Positions 48,343 through 58,779 of a stretch of DNA of 64,000 nt are shown here, piece by piece. Below the pieces are notes generated by a model that saw only the letters and a list, made by a program, of their open reading frames with translations, did not search any database and was not told where the DNA came from. Numbering within the stretch: position 1 is the first letter of the stretch; each line of letters starts with the position of its first letter. This DNA is from Zasmidium citrigriseum (Eukaryota > Ascomycota > Dothideomycetes > Mycosphaerellales > Mycosphaerellaceae). The DNA is taken from contig NHNW01000046.1 of assembly GCA_002786025.1 (NCBI GenBank), positions 1 to 64,000 of the forward strand. The letters run 5' to 3'. The position numbers were made by a program, and so were the translations under genes.

Positions 48343-48891
48343 TCACAGATTGTAAGAAAATGCTACGAAGCAGCGGCAGCTTGCCATTACGATGTAGTCA
48401 CGAAGGATCTCGGTAAAAACGGCAGCGACTGAGGCGATCGAAAGAACGATGGGTAATGACATGTAGCCAACATCAAGGGAGAAATCGACCTTCCCTTCAT
48501 TCAGGGAAGGACTCCAGCTCGGCCGAGCAGTCAGATTCCACCGAAGAAGGTGAGTGAGCGGTAGGACTGCACAAGTACCAAGCAAAGTGACCGCCGTCAC
48601 ATCCCTACCTACAAATAGCCGACCTTCCCATCCAGTACTATTCCCCGATGCCTTGTCGCGAAACGGACCAACGACATGAATCTCAAATCGCTGACCACAC
48701 AGCTGGAGGATTGCCTCACATATAGCACATTGCGACCCAGGCACCGGGGACGCAACAAGCGAAACAACCGCGCAGTCCAATACAAAAGCGTGGGGGCATA
48801 ACAAGAAGGATGGCGCCGTGCATAAGCCTCCAACCAAGGCGGGTAAGCAGATATCCTCGGCATCTCGTTGGTGCGCTTGGACTTTGATCAT
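48343..48891 (-). CDS. Hypothetical protein with possible membrane segments
   Basis: An ATG-initiated frame of 182 codons. Hydrophobic stretches occur at about residues 30-52 and 133-165 (for example GYMSLPIVLSIASVAAVF). No recognised domain. It may be one exon of a larger gene or a chance frame. It is convergent with the peroxidase, 50 bp apart. Confidence 0.25.
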   Translation of the reverse strand: MIKVQAHQRDAEDICLPALVGGLCTAPSFLLCPHAFVLDCAVVSLVASPVPGSQCAICEAILQLCGQRFEIHVVGPFRDKASGNSTGWEGRLFVGRDVTAVTLLGTCAVLPLTHLLRWNLTARPSWSPSLNEGKVDFSLDVGYMSLPIVLSIASVAAVFTEILRDYIVMASCRCFVAFSYNL

Positions 48892-49249
48892 GTGGAAGAG
48901 AAAGCGGCACTACTTGACTACATTTTTGATGGAGGGTGGAGACATGGGATGGAGGGAGTTGTGTAACCCTCCCACGAGAGGGAGTTCTTCAGTCGGGTGT
49001 TCTTGACTCGTTTGTTTTGGGCAGCAAGACGAATGCGTTGTGATTTTGCCCGAAAGACAGGTCACTGGTCAAATGGGACGAAGCATTAAAGACGAGTTCT
49101 TTTCACGGTGGATGTATCTCGCCGACTAGAGGTGTGACTGAGCGGCTCGCGAGGCTGTGAGATCAACCAAAGTCTCCTTCCACCGGCGAGATCAACACCA
49201 TCCGCCGCTTGGAACAACCAAACCCGATCTCGCCACCCCAACAGCAACA
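48892..49249. other. Upstream region of the F-box gene
   Basis: No gene called. It should contain the F-box gene promoter; the last 60 bp are rich in CCACC and CAACA, as fungal leaders often are. Confidence 0.4.
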
Positions 49250-49981
49250 ATGGACTCAACCCTCCCCCTCGAACTCTTCGAACTAATCCTCCTCCACCTC
49301 GACACCCGCACCCTCCTCCTCTCCCAACGCGTCTCCCACTACTGGCACACCGTAATAACCTCCTCCAAACCCCTCCAAAGAAAACTCTTCTTCCTCCCCA
49401 CAACAACCTTCGACGACCTCCTCTCCCTAGGCCTCCTCTCAACCTCCAACACCTCCGTCTTCAATATCCTGGATGCTACCTCCAACAAATGCAAATGGCT
49501 GCAACAAGTCGTCATCCTCAACGACCTCCTCTTCGACACGACTAGGGAATGGAAATTGAAGTCCGTCGCATACGCCTCCCCAACAAGCACCTCTCAAGCA
49601 GACGTCACGCCTTCCTGGAAAAGGATGCTCCTAACCCAACCCCCGCCCTCCACCGGCCACGGCGACGTCATGTTCTGGTTTGAAGACGCCCACGACAACG
49701 ACGAATTGTGCCAAGACGTCGACACCATGGGCGCCATGATGGCGAATATCTACGCCAAAGAAGCGAGCTTACAGGGGTTTGATGTGCATTGGGAGACGGC
49801 GGCGGTTAGGCCTGTGAAGCATGCTGTTGATGGGGCGTATTATGGACGGTTGTTGAGGCAGAGACGGAGGGAGGAGGAGGTTAGGAAGGCGGAGGTGGAG
49901 GAGGAATTTGAGGTTGTGGTTTGGGATGGGAAGGGCGTGGTTGAGGGGAGTGGTGATGGGGAGTTTAATGAGTTTGGGTAA
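49250..49981 (+). CDS. F-box domain protein
   Basis: 243 residues from the ATG at 49250 (context AACAATGG). The first 45 residues read LPLELFELILLHLDTRTLLLSQRVSHYWHTVI, a standard F-box that would bind Skp1 in an SCF ubiquitin ligase. The rest has no recognised repeat: a WKRMLLTQPP element typical of small lineage-expanded fungal F-box proteins (about residues 124-133), then a Glu/Arg-rich helix (about 200-225). The target is unknown. Confidence 0.75.
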   Translation: MDSTLPLELFELILLHLDTRTLLLSQRVSHYWHTVITSSKPLQRKLFFLPTTTFDDLLSLGLLSTSNTSVFNILDATSNKCKWLQQVVILNDLLFDTTREWKLKSVAYASPTSTSQADVTPSWKRMLLTQPPPSTGHGDVMFWFEDAHDNDELCQDVDTMGAMMANIYAKEASLQGFDVHWETAAVRPVKHAVDGAYYGRLLRQRRREEEVRKAEVEEEFEVVVWDGKGVVEGSGDGEFNEFG

Positions 49982-50173
49982 GGGGCGGAGGTGGTGCGTG
50001 AGAGTGCATAGATCTGGGGAGTCAGTCTCCAGCTGCATCAGAAGGGGCTATGCCGGTGAGAAAGCCATTGAGAGACTAGAAATAGGTCGATGTTTGTGAG
50101 ACGCTGTGCCCAAGGCGGAAGAATGGTCGTTCAGGTGGCATTATGACATCCAGAGTTAGACGTACAGTGCTAT

Positions 50174-53100
50174 TTATTCATCAGAGTCGCTTTCAAACAC
50201 CGCTCGTACGGGTCTTCTCCTCGCCACTGGTTTCGACACTGGCATTTCGTCTTCGTCTTCACTATCCATTGGATTGGTTCTGGTGGGATTGGAAGACACC
50301 TCTTTCAGCGGCCGCTGTGGCGATGTAGCATCGTCTGCTGGCGTTGGCGAAGTCGATGGTGTTTCTTTTGCGGGTTCTTCCTCCTCTTGTGGCAGCTCGC
50401 TTTCCGCATCATCGTTATCTTCATCATCCGATTGCTCTGATGAGGACGACTCGTGGTCAGAGAGCTCGATTGGCGACTTCTCTTTGCCACGGCGGCTGCT
50501 GTGGGCATCGCCCATATCCTCGTCTTCATCACTGTCAATGTCGATTCGCTTCTTCTTCTTCGTCGAGGCTTTCTTTGTGATACTCTCGACACTCTTCAAA
50601 CTCTCCTTCGCATTCTCAAGCTTGTCCTTCGCCGCCTGCTTCTTCTTCTGACCCTTGGCACCACTCTGTTCTGTCTCTGCATCCTCCATTTGCTTCAACA
50701 GGGTGTTTCGAATCATGCCGTCTGTCTTCTTTCTTCTCTCTGCTTCCAACCTGAAGAACTCTTCGTCATCTTCGTCGTCACTGTCGGTCACGAACAGTTT
50801 CGACTTGATCTTGGCATTCTTCGCTCGGTCCTTCTTCTCCTTGGCCTTCCTCCGCTCCTCCAGCTCCTGTTCTGTCAGTTCAGGGGCGTTTCGCTTTCTT
50901 CTCTTCTTCGGTCGGTCTTCTCCATCTTCTGTTCGCTTCCGGCGCTTCTCGCGAAGATTCGGCGGGAACATCTCTTCGTCCAGATCACCTCCACTACCAG
51001 CGTCTCCTGAATCAGAGTCATTGTCGTCGAATGTAGCATCACGGCGTGTGCCGGCTTTGGAGCGAACGAAGTCTTCTGCCTTCTTATCGTCGTCAAATGT
51101 TGGCGGATCGAATTCAGCCTTCTTGATCTGGTCCAGAGCTTCGCTCAGTTGCGAGGCGGACAATTCTGATGGGATGATCCAAGCAGCATCGACGTCCTCG
51201 GCAAGTCCTAACCGCTGAATGCCCAAAGTTGTGAGAAGCAAGCGAAGGTGCTTGTCTTTGAATAGAGCCATCTTCCGTTCATCAGTGTCTGGTGCAATGA
51301 AGATTGATGGTGCCGAGATAGCCTCAGGTGCGGTGCCATCCTCAGTCTCGTCCATCATGCCAGCACGAGCGGTTTGCTCATCCTCCCAAGCTCGTCGCTC
51401 TGCAATTGCATCGGAGAGCTGCTTCTTCGCCCATTCCAAAGCGTCGGATTTGGCTTGCTCAATCAACACGGATACGGCAACACCGACTCGCTGATCCTCA
51501 GGAATACTTGCTTTGACTTCCAACTCAGCAGGAGGACGCGGTGGCCTCTTCTCGACAACTTTCTCGTAGCCGTTCTGAAGGTAGAACAGAGAGCCGGGGA
51601 TCTTGCTGAAAAGCATCTCAACAACTGCAGCTTCGCGCCATCCCTCGCCTTCTGATTCACGCTCGATCCATTTGATGCATCGGCGGAAGAGTTGTTGTAC
51701 TAGCTGCTCCCAGTCCCTGAAGCCCTCCATAGCTGGATCCAATCCCTCCGGTCCCTTGATCATCTTGTGGAACAGATGAAGTATGTCGGCTCTGAATAGT
51801 AACACTGCAAGTTCATGCTTGAAAGCAGCCCGATAGAAGAAGCGATGAGCGCGTTTGAGTTGCACCGGGGTGAGGTCGCGGTAGAAATGCGTGAGCGAGA
51901 CGAATGTGTTGATGCACGGCTGCGACAAGAACTTGGCTGAGAAGCGTGCAAAGTCGAACTTGCGCTCAGACACGGCTCGGTGGGCTTCCCTCTCATCCTC
52001 AGCAGCTTCTTCGGCATCATCCCCTCCGCCAGTGGTCGACTGTTGCTTTTGCTTCTTCCTCGCTCGTCGCTTCGATCGTACTTGTAGGTCGACGTTCTGC
52101 TTGCTGTAGCACTCAAGCATGCGTACAAAGACATGGACGCACTCTGTCACAGCGTCCAGATATGCGAACCCTTGGTGAGTATAGCCGCGCAGAACCTGGA
52201 CGATGCGGTCATGTGTTGCTTCCTCGTAGAAGATGCGGTTCTGGATGTTCTCTGCGATTTCTTGATCTTCCTCGTCTTTGCTCTCGGACATGCTCTGGAC
52301 TGTCGTCAGGATCTGCGTGAAACATAACAGTGTGGCCTGCAGGTCTTGCCAACTCTTGCTGTCGAACGCATGTTGCATTTGTCTGTTGAGGAGCACAAAT
52401 GTCTCTTGGTCGAGTACTGCAGCAATGTAGGCATATGTGTTGTCTTCGGGATTGGTCTGGGTAGGCCGATCTGAATTCCAGGTACTGTCCCTTCGGGATT
52501 GGTCTCTACGTGCAGCTTCTGCATTAAGGAACCAAGATATCAAGAAGAAGTACTGCTTGTGGTGCATGGATTCCTGTACACGATCTGCTTCCCGCTCAAT
52601 AGCCTTTCGCAAGCTGGAGAACAAGGGGTTGAAGGAGGAATCCAGAAAGTCCTCGACAAAACGCCGGAGATGTTTCCTCGCAGGTTCGGTGAGCTCGATT
52701 CGCGCACCAAAGTCAGAGTTCTCATCGAACTCTTGCGTAAGCTTGCCCCGATATTGCGGTCTGTTCCACTTCTTGCTGGCATCCATTTGGTGTAGCGTGG
52801 AGGTCTCATCCGTGATCGTGGTCTGTCCAGACACAGTCGACATCTTCAACTCGTCTCTCTTGACCCAGACCATGGTCCCAAAGCGATTATGCCTCGTGGG
52901 TGCATGCTTGTTGTAGCTGTTCAGCATGGCCTTCTCTTTTTGAAGCAGGTTCTTCAGTTCTGTATTCTCCTCGGTTGCAACTTGCTCTTTCTTCATGAAC
53001 AGCTTTCTCCCATCCACGCCTTTCAACAGATGGAATAGAATCTCCAGCAGGATCACATCTTGCTCTTGGAATTCATCTCCCATTCCAGATCCCACTGTAA

Positions 53101-53779
53101 GGAGTACATTGAATATGTCCTGTTCATGGAAGGCCTCGATCGTGGCGGACCTGCTAATCTCGTTCTCGTCGCCTTGCGAAGGTAGCATTTGCGGCTGAGT
53201 GATCATTGCGATATTTCGGAAGAAGTACAAGACCAGCTTGATGATACCCTCGTCTCTCCTACTGCGGTCGCGGCTAGCGGTTGCCATTGCAGGAAGGCCA
53301 ATGCGCGCGACTGTTCGCAAGATTTTGGCGTATTCAAATTGCAAGACTGCCCGTTTGTAGCCAACTTGCGCCAACTGTAGATAAGGTACATGTCGATGGT
53401 GGTTCACTGTCGCTTTCTCGTCCTCGAGAGCGAGCGGCCATGTCAAAGGCACCAAAAGCTCCAAACATGCCAGCGCGAGTTTGGCCTTGTGCTTGTTGTG
53501 GTTCGCTTCGTCCGGCCATAACGCAAGAATCTCCAGTAGATCCTTCTTGACCAAGTCCGCCTCTGCGAGACATCGTTTGACATCCAGTCGATTCGTCTTC
53601 TCGTCGTATAACCGTAGCCATCGCTGGAGATCCTTGAGCACAGCAACCGCGTCGTCTCCAACGGCATAGGTGTTGTCGTAACTCGAGCTTCCTCCGACGG
53701 CATTGACCAGCGAAGTGACATAGGCCCGCACTTCGGGGTCAATGGTCTGGGAGCGCTCCCAGGGGTCCATGGCGGCCAT
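50174..53779 (-). CDS. TOF1: Replication fork protection complex subunit Tof1/Swi1 (Timeless)
   Basis: Nuclear protein that works with Csm3/Swi3 to stabilise stalled replication forks and signal the S-phase checkpoint. 1,201 residues in one exon from the ATG at 53779; the open frame extends upstream but only from a non-ATG codon. The N-terminus (IDPEVRAYVTSLVNAVGG, AVLKDLQRWLRLYDEKTNRLDVKRCLAE) is the conserved Timeless start. The central FDFARFSAKFLSQPCINTFV and HRFFYRAAFKHELAVLLFRADILHLFHKMI are also diagnostic. The C-terminal third is highly charged with Lys-rich and Asp/Glu/Ser-rich runs and ends FESDSDE. It is divergent from the hydroxyacyl-CoA dehydrogenase. Confidence 0.95.
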   Translation of the reverse strand: MAAMDPWERSQTIDPEVRAYVTSLVNAVGGSSSYDNTYAVGDDAVAVLKDLQRWLRLYDEKTNRLDVKRCLAEADLVKKDLLEILALWPDEANHNKHKAKLALACLELLVPLTWPLALEDEKATVNHHRHVPYLQLAQVGYKRAVLQFEYAKILRTVARIGLPAMATASRDRSRRDEGIIKLVLYFFRNIAMITQPQMLPSQGDENEISRSATIEAFHEQDIFNVLLTVGSGMGDEFQEQDVILLEILFHLLKGVDGRKLFMKKEQVATEENTELKNLLQKEKAMLNSYNKHAPTRHNRFGTMVWVKRDELKMSTVSGQTTITDETSTLHQMDASKKWNRPQYRGKLTQEFDENSDFGARIELTEPARKHLRRFVEDFLDSSFNPLFSSLRKAIEREADRVQESMHHKQYFFLISWFLNAEAARRDQSRRDSTWNSDRPTQTNPEDNTYAYIAAVLDQETFVLLNRQMQHAFDSKSWQDLQATLLCFTQILTTVQSMSESKDEEDQEIAENIQNRIFYEEATHDRIVQVLRGYTHQGFAYLDAVTECVHVFVRMLECYSKQNVDLQVRSKRRARKKQKQQSTTGGGDDAEEAAEDEREAHRAVSERKFDFARFSAKFLSQPCINTFVSLTHFYRDLTPVQLKRAHRFFYRAAFKHELAVLLFRADILHLFHKMIKGPEGLDPAMEGFRDWEQLVQQLFRRCIKWIERESEGEGWREAAVVEMLFSKIPGSLFYLQNGYEKVVEKRPPRPPAELEVKASIPEDQRVGVAVSVLIEQAKSDALEWAKKQLSDAIAERRAWEDEQTARAGMMDETEDGTAPEAISAPSIFIAPDTDERKMALFKDKHLRLLLTTLGIQRLGLAEDVDAAWIIPSELSASQLSEALDQIKKAEFDPPTFDDDKKAEDFVRSKAGTRRDATFDDNDSDSGDAGSGGDLDEEMFPPNLREKRRKRTEDGEDRPKKRRKRNAPELTEQELEERRKAKEKKDRAKNAKIKSKLFVTDSDDEDDEEFFRLEAERRKKTDGMIRNTLLKQMEDAETEQSGAKGQKKKQAAKDKLENAKESLKSVESITKKASTKKKKRIDIDSDEDEDMGDAHSSRRGKEKSPIELSDHESSSSEQSDDEDNDDAESELPQEEEEPAKETPSTSPTPADDATSPQRPLKEVSSNPTRTNPMDSEDEDEMPVSKPVARRRPVRAVFESDSDE

Positions 53780-54431
53780 GTTGTCTACATGTGTTGGCGA
53801 TGTCCAAAGCTGCTCGAGCTGGAAGACGCGACTCCACGCGAAGAAGGCGCGTCCCCAGCGCGGGAAGGTCAAGCGAGGAATTTGGTCACGTGACTCTTCA
53901 TTCACTTCAATCTGCTCCTTCCCAAAATGCCAAACAGTCGACTTCACGATTGAGACTGCTACCTCTCCGTACAGCCTTTCACACCGACTGCTGCGAACAT
54001 CAAAAGCGTATTCATCCAATCATCAGCAACATATTTCAGCTTACACTCTCCCACGACTTTCTTGTCCCAGGATCCCCAGCTCGACGCATACGCGAGTTTG
54101 ACGACATTCGATCAGATAATTGCTGCAACAAATGAATGATTCATCACGCCGATCAAGCTTCTTCACCCGTGCAGATGCCCCCAAACAGATCTCATGTCCA
54201 CTGCATCCGTTGTGTTTTCCACAAGACATTTCATCCAATGAGAGATCTCTCATTTCTCCTTCGTCAGCACGCGGAGGCATCTCCTTTGGGGAGCAAGCTC
54301 TGGCTGGGGTGGCTCCTTCATCCTGCCGAGCTGCAGCCGACGGACGACATCTGATATAGCCATCTGATCACTTCACTCTATCCACCCTCCCACGCTGCCT
54401 AACTCTCCAGCCGCGGCCTCCTTCGCTCGTC
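53780..54431. promoter_or_regulatory. Divergent promoter, TOF1 and hydroxyacyl-CoA dehydrogenase
   Basis: The 652 bp between the two starts. No known operator is recognised and the open frames here are short. Confidence 0.45.
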
Positions 54432-55681
54432 ATGCTGTCTAGACGTGCCCTATCCCACGTCGTGGGCAAGCCAGCCGTCTCACCGGCATGCCTCCATCGT
54501 CGCCCCTTCTCTTCCTCGCGGCCGGCATTGGCGGAGGCGCAAGCCGCGACTATCAAGAAACTGGGTGTTGTCGGCGTTAGTATCACAGCCTGCTTTGCAC
54601 TACCTCATCACACGCTAACACCCTGCAGGCCGGTCAGATGGTATGCTGGATATCTGGTCAAGGCGGCCAATTGTCTTCATGTCAATGAAGCTGACAGCTG
54701 ATAGACGTGAGTGCAGGGTTTAGGCATTGCTCTCGTGGCGTCGCGAGCCGCTGGTGTCCCCGTCACTTTGGTCGACAACTCCCAGCAATCGCTCGACAAG
54801 GGCCTGGCCTTTGCCGACAAGCTACTCTCCAAGGATGTCTCTAAAGAGAAGATCAGCCAGTCCGATGCCACTGCCATACGGGAAAGGCTCACGCCCTCTA
54901 CCAAGATGGACGACTTGGGCGATGTCGATATGGTCATTGAGGCTGTTCCCGAGATCCTCGATCTCAAGACGAAGATCTTCGCTCAGCTTGCACAGACCTG
55001 TCCCTCGCACGCAATTCTGGCCACTAACACGAGCTCCATTTCGATTACGCGCATCGCTGCTGCCACAACAAAGGTACGTCGACGGGATGAAGTGTCGTCT
55101 CCACGTGCAGCCTGCATCCACCTGCAAGCCACGCACCCTTTCACACTCCCGCGATTCTCCCTGGCAAAGGCTCTGCATGGTCATACTGATTCCGTGCGCT
55201 ATGATAGGATCCTACCGACCTCAGCTGCTCTTCCCGTGTAGTCTCTACCCACTTCATGAATCCCGTGCCGGTCCAGAAAGGCGTCGAGATCATCTCCGGC
55301 CTCCAAACCTCTCCCGAAACCCTGGCTACCGCGGTTGAATTCTGCAAACGAATGGGCAAGGTTCCCTCCACGTCTGCAGATTCACCCGGCTTCCTCGCTA
55401 ACCGCATCTTGATGCCTTATATCAACGAGGCTGTCATATGTCTCGAGACCGGTGTCGGCGGCGAGAAGGACATTGACGACATTATGAAGAATGGGACCAA
55501 CGTGCCCATGGGCCCGCTGCAGCTTGCTGACTTCATTGGCCTTGATACCTGCTTGGCGATCATGGAAGTTCTGCATACTCAGCTCGGCGACTCAAAGTAC
55601 CGACCTGCAGTCAGGCTCAGGCAAATGGTGGACGCTGGTTGGCTTGGGAAGAAGACGGGCAAGGGTTTCTATACGTACTAG
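54432..55681 (+). CDS. Mitochondrial 3-hydroxyacyl-CoA dehydrogenase
   Basis: NAD-dependent oxidation of 3-hydroxyacyl-CoA in beta-oxidation, or of 3-hydroxybutyryl-CoA. Four exons, 54432-54575, 54629-54640, 54717-55073 and 55208-55681, with introns of 53, 76 and 134 bp, give 328 residues. The N-terminus (MLSRRALSHVVGKPAVS, then CLHRRPFSSSRPA) is a mitochondrial presequence. Exon 2 is only 12 nt and supplies AGQM, completing the Rossmann motif VVGAGQMGLG; without it the NAD fold is broken. Other motifs: the catalytic-loop ATNTSSISIT, STHFMNPVPVQKGVEII with the active-site His, and DSPGFLANRIL. The tail (GKKTGKGFYTY) is the usual C-terminus. The acceptor of intron 3 (GATAG at 55203-55207) was chosen for frame. 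Confidence 0.9.
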
Positions 55682-57296
55682 GCTTGCAAGTGGGATTCGC
55701 TCCACACTGATTCGCCGCAGCTATAGACTGCACGTGAATGATCATGTTGCAGCAGAGTGGGATGTTTGGAGCTCTTACTTCTTGTCTATACACTTCAAAT
55801 CTTGCTGCCATCTAATCAGATTCCGACAATATTTCCAGTCTTGACTATCATCAATCAACAGAGTAAAGCCGAGCAAGAAATACACGACCACACGACAACA
55901 TGAGTCTACTTGGTGTCTGGATGTTCACTCACCTCTCTGCGGCTGGAAGCCCCCCGCCTTCTCCTGAGACACCTTCACCAATATCTCCAGGCCGGCCATC
56001 TCCTCTAGCCAGGAGCGAGCTCGCCGTCCAAGAGCAATCGACGTCACCGCCACACCGCGTTCGAGAGAGAATTCATCCGGGCTACTGTGAAGTGCGGCGG
56101 CCGGCAGCTCTTATGAAGGTCGGGCCGTTTTGATGGAGAGCCCGCGTCGTCCGTTGGCGTTAAGGCGAAGGTGGCAATGTTGAAGGTCGTAATGACAGGC
56201 ATGCAATTTCGACGACAGCAAGTATGAAGAAGCAAACGCTGCCTAATTGGTAAGTGGGCAGAGGATCGAAAGACACTTGACAATAGCCCTATGGCTGACA
56301 AAGAATATGGTCCAGGTCAACATGAGCCCCTGAGTGTCCTGTAATCTCAAAGAATTGTTCGGAGGACGGATCCCGTGGACATTGATTTGAGAGTCGGTGC
56401 CCGAAGTAAAGCGAGTACGAACAGCACGTTGGGAAAGTCCATCAAGTTCAGCCAGATAGTTGCCGGTATTGCTGTTGTCGACTCCTTCAGGCTATCTCGA
56501 CCAGCTGAGTGGGAACCGAGAGACTTTTCTTTCGACCAACGAGGCTCCAACAAGTTTCAAAATGTTGCCGATTTGCAAAAGACCTCTCTTCCATGCAACT
56601 CCCTTCATCTTCGTTCCATCTTCGCATTCTTCAATCAAATCCCCTCAGCGGAATCGCCGGATCGCAGTTCTAGGCTAATCGTTCTAGGCCAAGCCTTTCT
56701 TCGTCGATCCACGCTGGTCCAAACAACCCCTGCGAAGTTCCCCCAGGGGCACGGCTCCAGGGGATACCTTGCCGCGCCATGCCAGAGCCTTGCGTTGCCA
56801 TGAAATGCCGAGATTATCAGACCAGGCAATTGAAGACCTCATCTGCCAGCAAACTTTCGGAAAGTGGTGATCAGAAGGTAGGCAGGTAGCTTCAATTTCG
56901 TGGCGATGAAACGGGATTTTGAAAGAGTGGTATAAAAGAATGAGCGTCTTTTGCTATTTCTCCATCGTTCCTCATCGAACGAAATCGACCGCCGAGCAGA
57001 CCTGACAAGACTAGTCCAACGACACCGTCATTACTCCGAGACCAGTCGAAACGGAAGCCCGGTGGTATAGCAGACCGTGGCCTGGTTTAGGCACCGCAGC
57101 GACAACAATAGCACGAGCCTTACGACGCTTGAAGGACAACCGCTAGCAGCAGAGCTCAATATAAGTACTTGAGGAAGAAGTCTATCGCTATCCCCCTTCC
57201 CTCTACCAAGCCACTTCTTTCACTCTTTTGTTGAGACCACACTCGTTTTCTTGTCACTCATTCATTCCAGTCATTCCTTACACACATAAAGCGAAA
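55682..57296. other. Long intergenic region upstream of the LysM gene
   Basis: No gene is supported apart from a doubtful small frame at 55900. TATA-like elements occur at about 56,930 (GGTATAAAAG) and 57,160 (CAATATAAG). The latter is about 135 bp before the LysM start and is followed by a pyrimidine-rich stretch, so it is a good candidate core promoter. Confidence 0.5.
55900..56133 (+). CDS. Possible small proline-rich protein
   Basis: An ATG frame of 77 codons in good context (ACAACATGAG) with a Pro/Ser-rich segment (SPPPSPETPSPISPGRPSP). No family or splice support; it may be chance. Confidence 0.2.
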   Translation: MSLLGVWMFTHLSAAGSPPPSPETPSPISPGRPSPLARSELAVQEQSTSPPHRVRERIHPGYCEVRRPAALMKVGPF

Positions 57297-58205
57297 ATGC
57301 TTTCTTCCATCCTCGCCACCGCTCTTTTGAGCTCTGCTGTTAGCGGTCTTGTCCTTCCCCGTAATACCGATTGTACCCAGTCCCGTGTCGAAACCTCCCG
57401 CATTGCCACTGACTTTTGATGTGTAGGCCAGGACATCTGCGGCTCGACTTCGTCGACCAACTACACTATCATCGCTGGCGAGTACGTCTTGAACATATCG
57501 ATGGCCAACTTGAGAAGATTGAGCTGATTTGACGATTCCAGCACCCTGACCACGGTCGCTCAGCGCTACGGCTCCGGCATCTGCGACATCGCCACCGTCA
57601 ACAACATCTCCAACCCCAACCTCGTCGTCCCAGGCCAGAACCTGTACACCAACCCCTCCCCTCCCCCCTCTCCACCAAACTAACACCCCATCTCAGCATC
57701 ATCCCCCAAAATTGCACCACCCCCGACAACGACTCCTGCATCACCAAGCCCGCCGAAGCCACCGAGACCTGCGTCAAGGGCGTCGGCTCGACCTACGACG
57801 TCCGCAGCGGCGACACCCTCACCGCCATCGCCGCCAACTTCAACATCACGCTCGCCGCTCTCATCGACGCCAACCCGCAGATCGCCGACCCGGACGTCAT
57901 TGACGTCGCCCAGATCATCAACATCCCTATCTGCCCGTCCTCCCAGTGCGAGTCTGTCGGCACTTACAGCATTGTCTCTGGCGATATCTTCTACGACTTG
58001 GCCAACACTTACCACACTACCGTTGGACAGATCTTGGCGCTTAATGTTGGTGTTGACCCGACGAAGCTTGAGGCCGGTAAGTCATTGCAGAGAAGGATCT
58101 TCCAACTTCTGTCTGGCATGTTAACTGACTCCATTGCTCCAATAAAAAGGCCAGGTCGTAATTCTGCCACAGAATTGCCAGAACGTCACCACTGCTGTCG
58201 CCTAA
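57297..58205 (+). CDS. Secreted three-LysM chitin-binding protein (Ecp6-like)
   Basis: LysM domains bind chitin oligomers. In plant-associated fungi such proteins can shield hyphae or sequester chitin fragments. Five exons (57297-57384, 57427-57481, 57542-57643, 57697-58076, 58150-58205) give about 226 residues. The signal peptide (MLSSILATALLSSAVSG) is followed by a KexB-compatible region. LysM1 begins YTIIAGDTLTTVAQRYG, LysM2 YDVRSGDTLTAIAANF, LysM3 YSIVSGDIFYDLANTY. Each ends in a VxxxQ-xIxIPxxC-type strand with paired cysteines. Length and three-domain layout equal those of Ecp6-class effectors. Intron 1 is uncertain: 57385-57426 (42 bp, donor GTGTCG) or 57387-57431 (45 bp), which changes one residue. 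A saprophytic or developmental role is equally open. Confidence 0.88.
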
Positions 58206-58779
58206 GCGAGTCGACATTGTTGGCTCTTGGATTCGAATAAGTGTGTTTTCTGTCGGCGTAACGGCCTCTCAACGGGGAGCATAGCGATAGGTTAGACGAA
58301 CACCATATGAAATGTAATCAGTCTCAGCAGGAGGCCATAGGCCCCTGCCACTCTTGACGATGATCTTACCTTTAGCTTTCCTCAGGGTTTTTGAGATGGA
58401 AGTACTAAACGTCAGTGGAGTAAACGCAATGTCGACTCTCGTCGAAGCCATACAGCGATACAGTCGATATTCGTGTCATGCCGCAGTGTGATGATCACCT
58501 GTCACCGAAAGCCTGCTCGTCTGCTCGCCCGTCCGCTTGCCGCTGTCCCATGAAAAGCAACCCCTGAAACTCCCACTCCGATCCATGCTCATGCTTGCCT
58601 GCTCGTGTGAGCAAGAAGCCATTAAAGTGCTCATCTCGTCCGCCGACGCCGCGCTGAAAACCGCAAAACAAAAACAAGATAGAAAAAGCTTACCATAAGT
58701 ATACTCCAAACGTCACAATCATCATCTCCTTCGTTGTCGGTGTCGAATTTGTTCGCAAGTGCGTCATCGTCGTCCGGAT
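58206..58779. other. Convergent intergenic region
   Basis: Lies between the stops of the LysM gene and TOR. Nothing beyond short chance frames is visible. Confidence 0.5.

Noticed and set aside
50453..51218. Plus-strand frames of 185-187 codons opposite TOF1
   Set aside because: They are antisense shadows of the Lys/Glu/Asp-rich TOF1 tail, giving Leu/Ser/Phe-rich translations without meaning.
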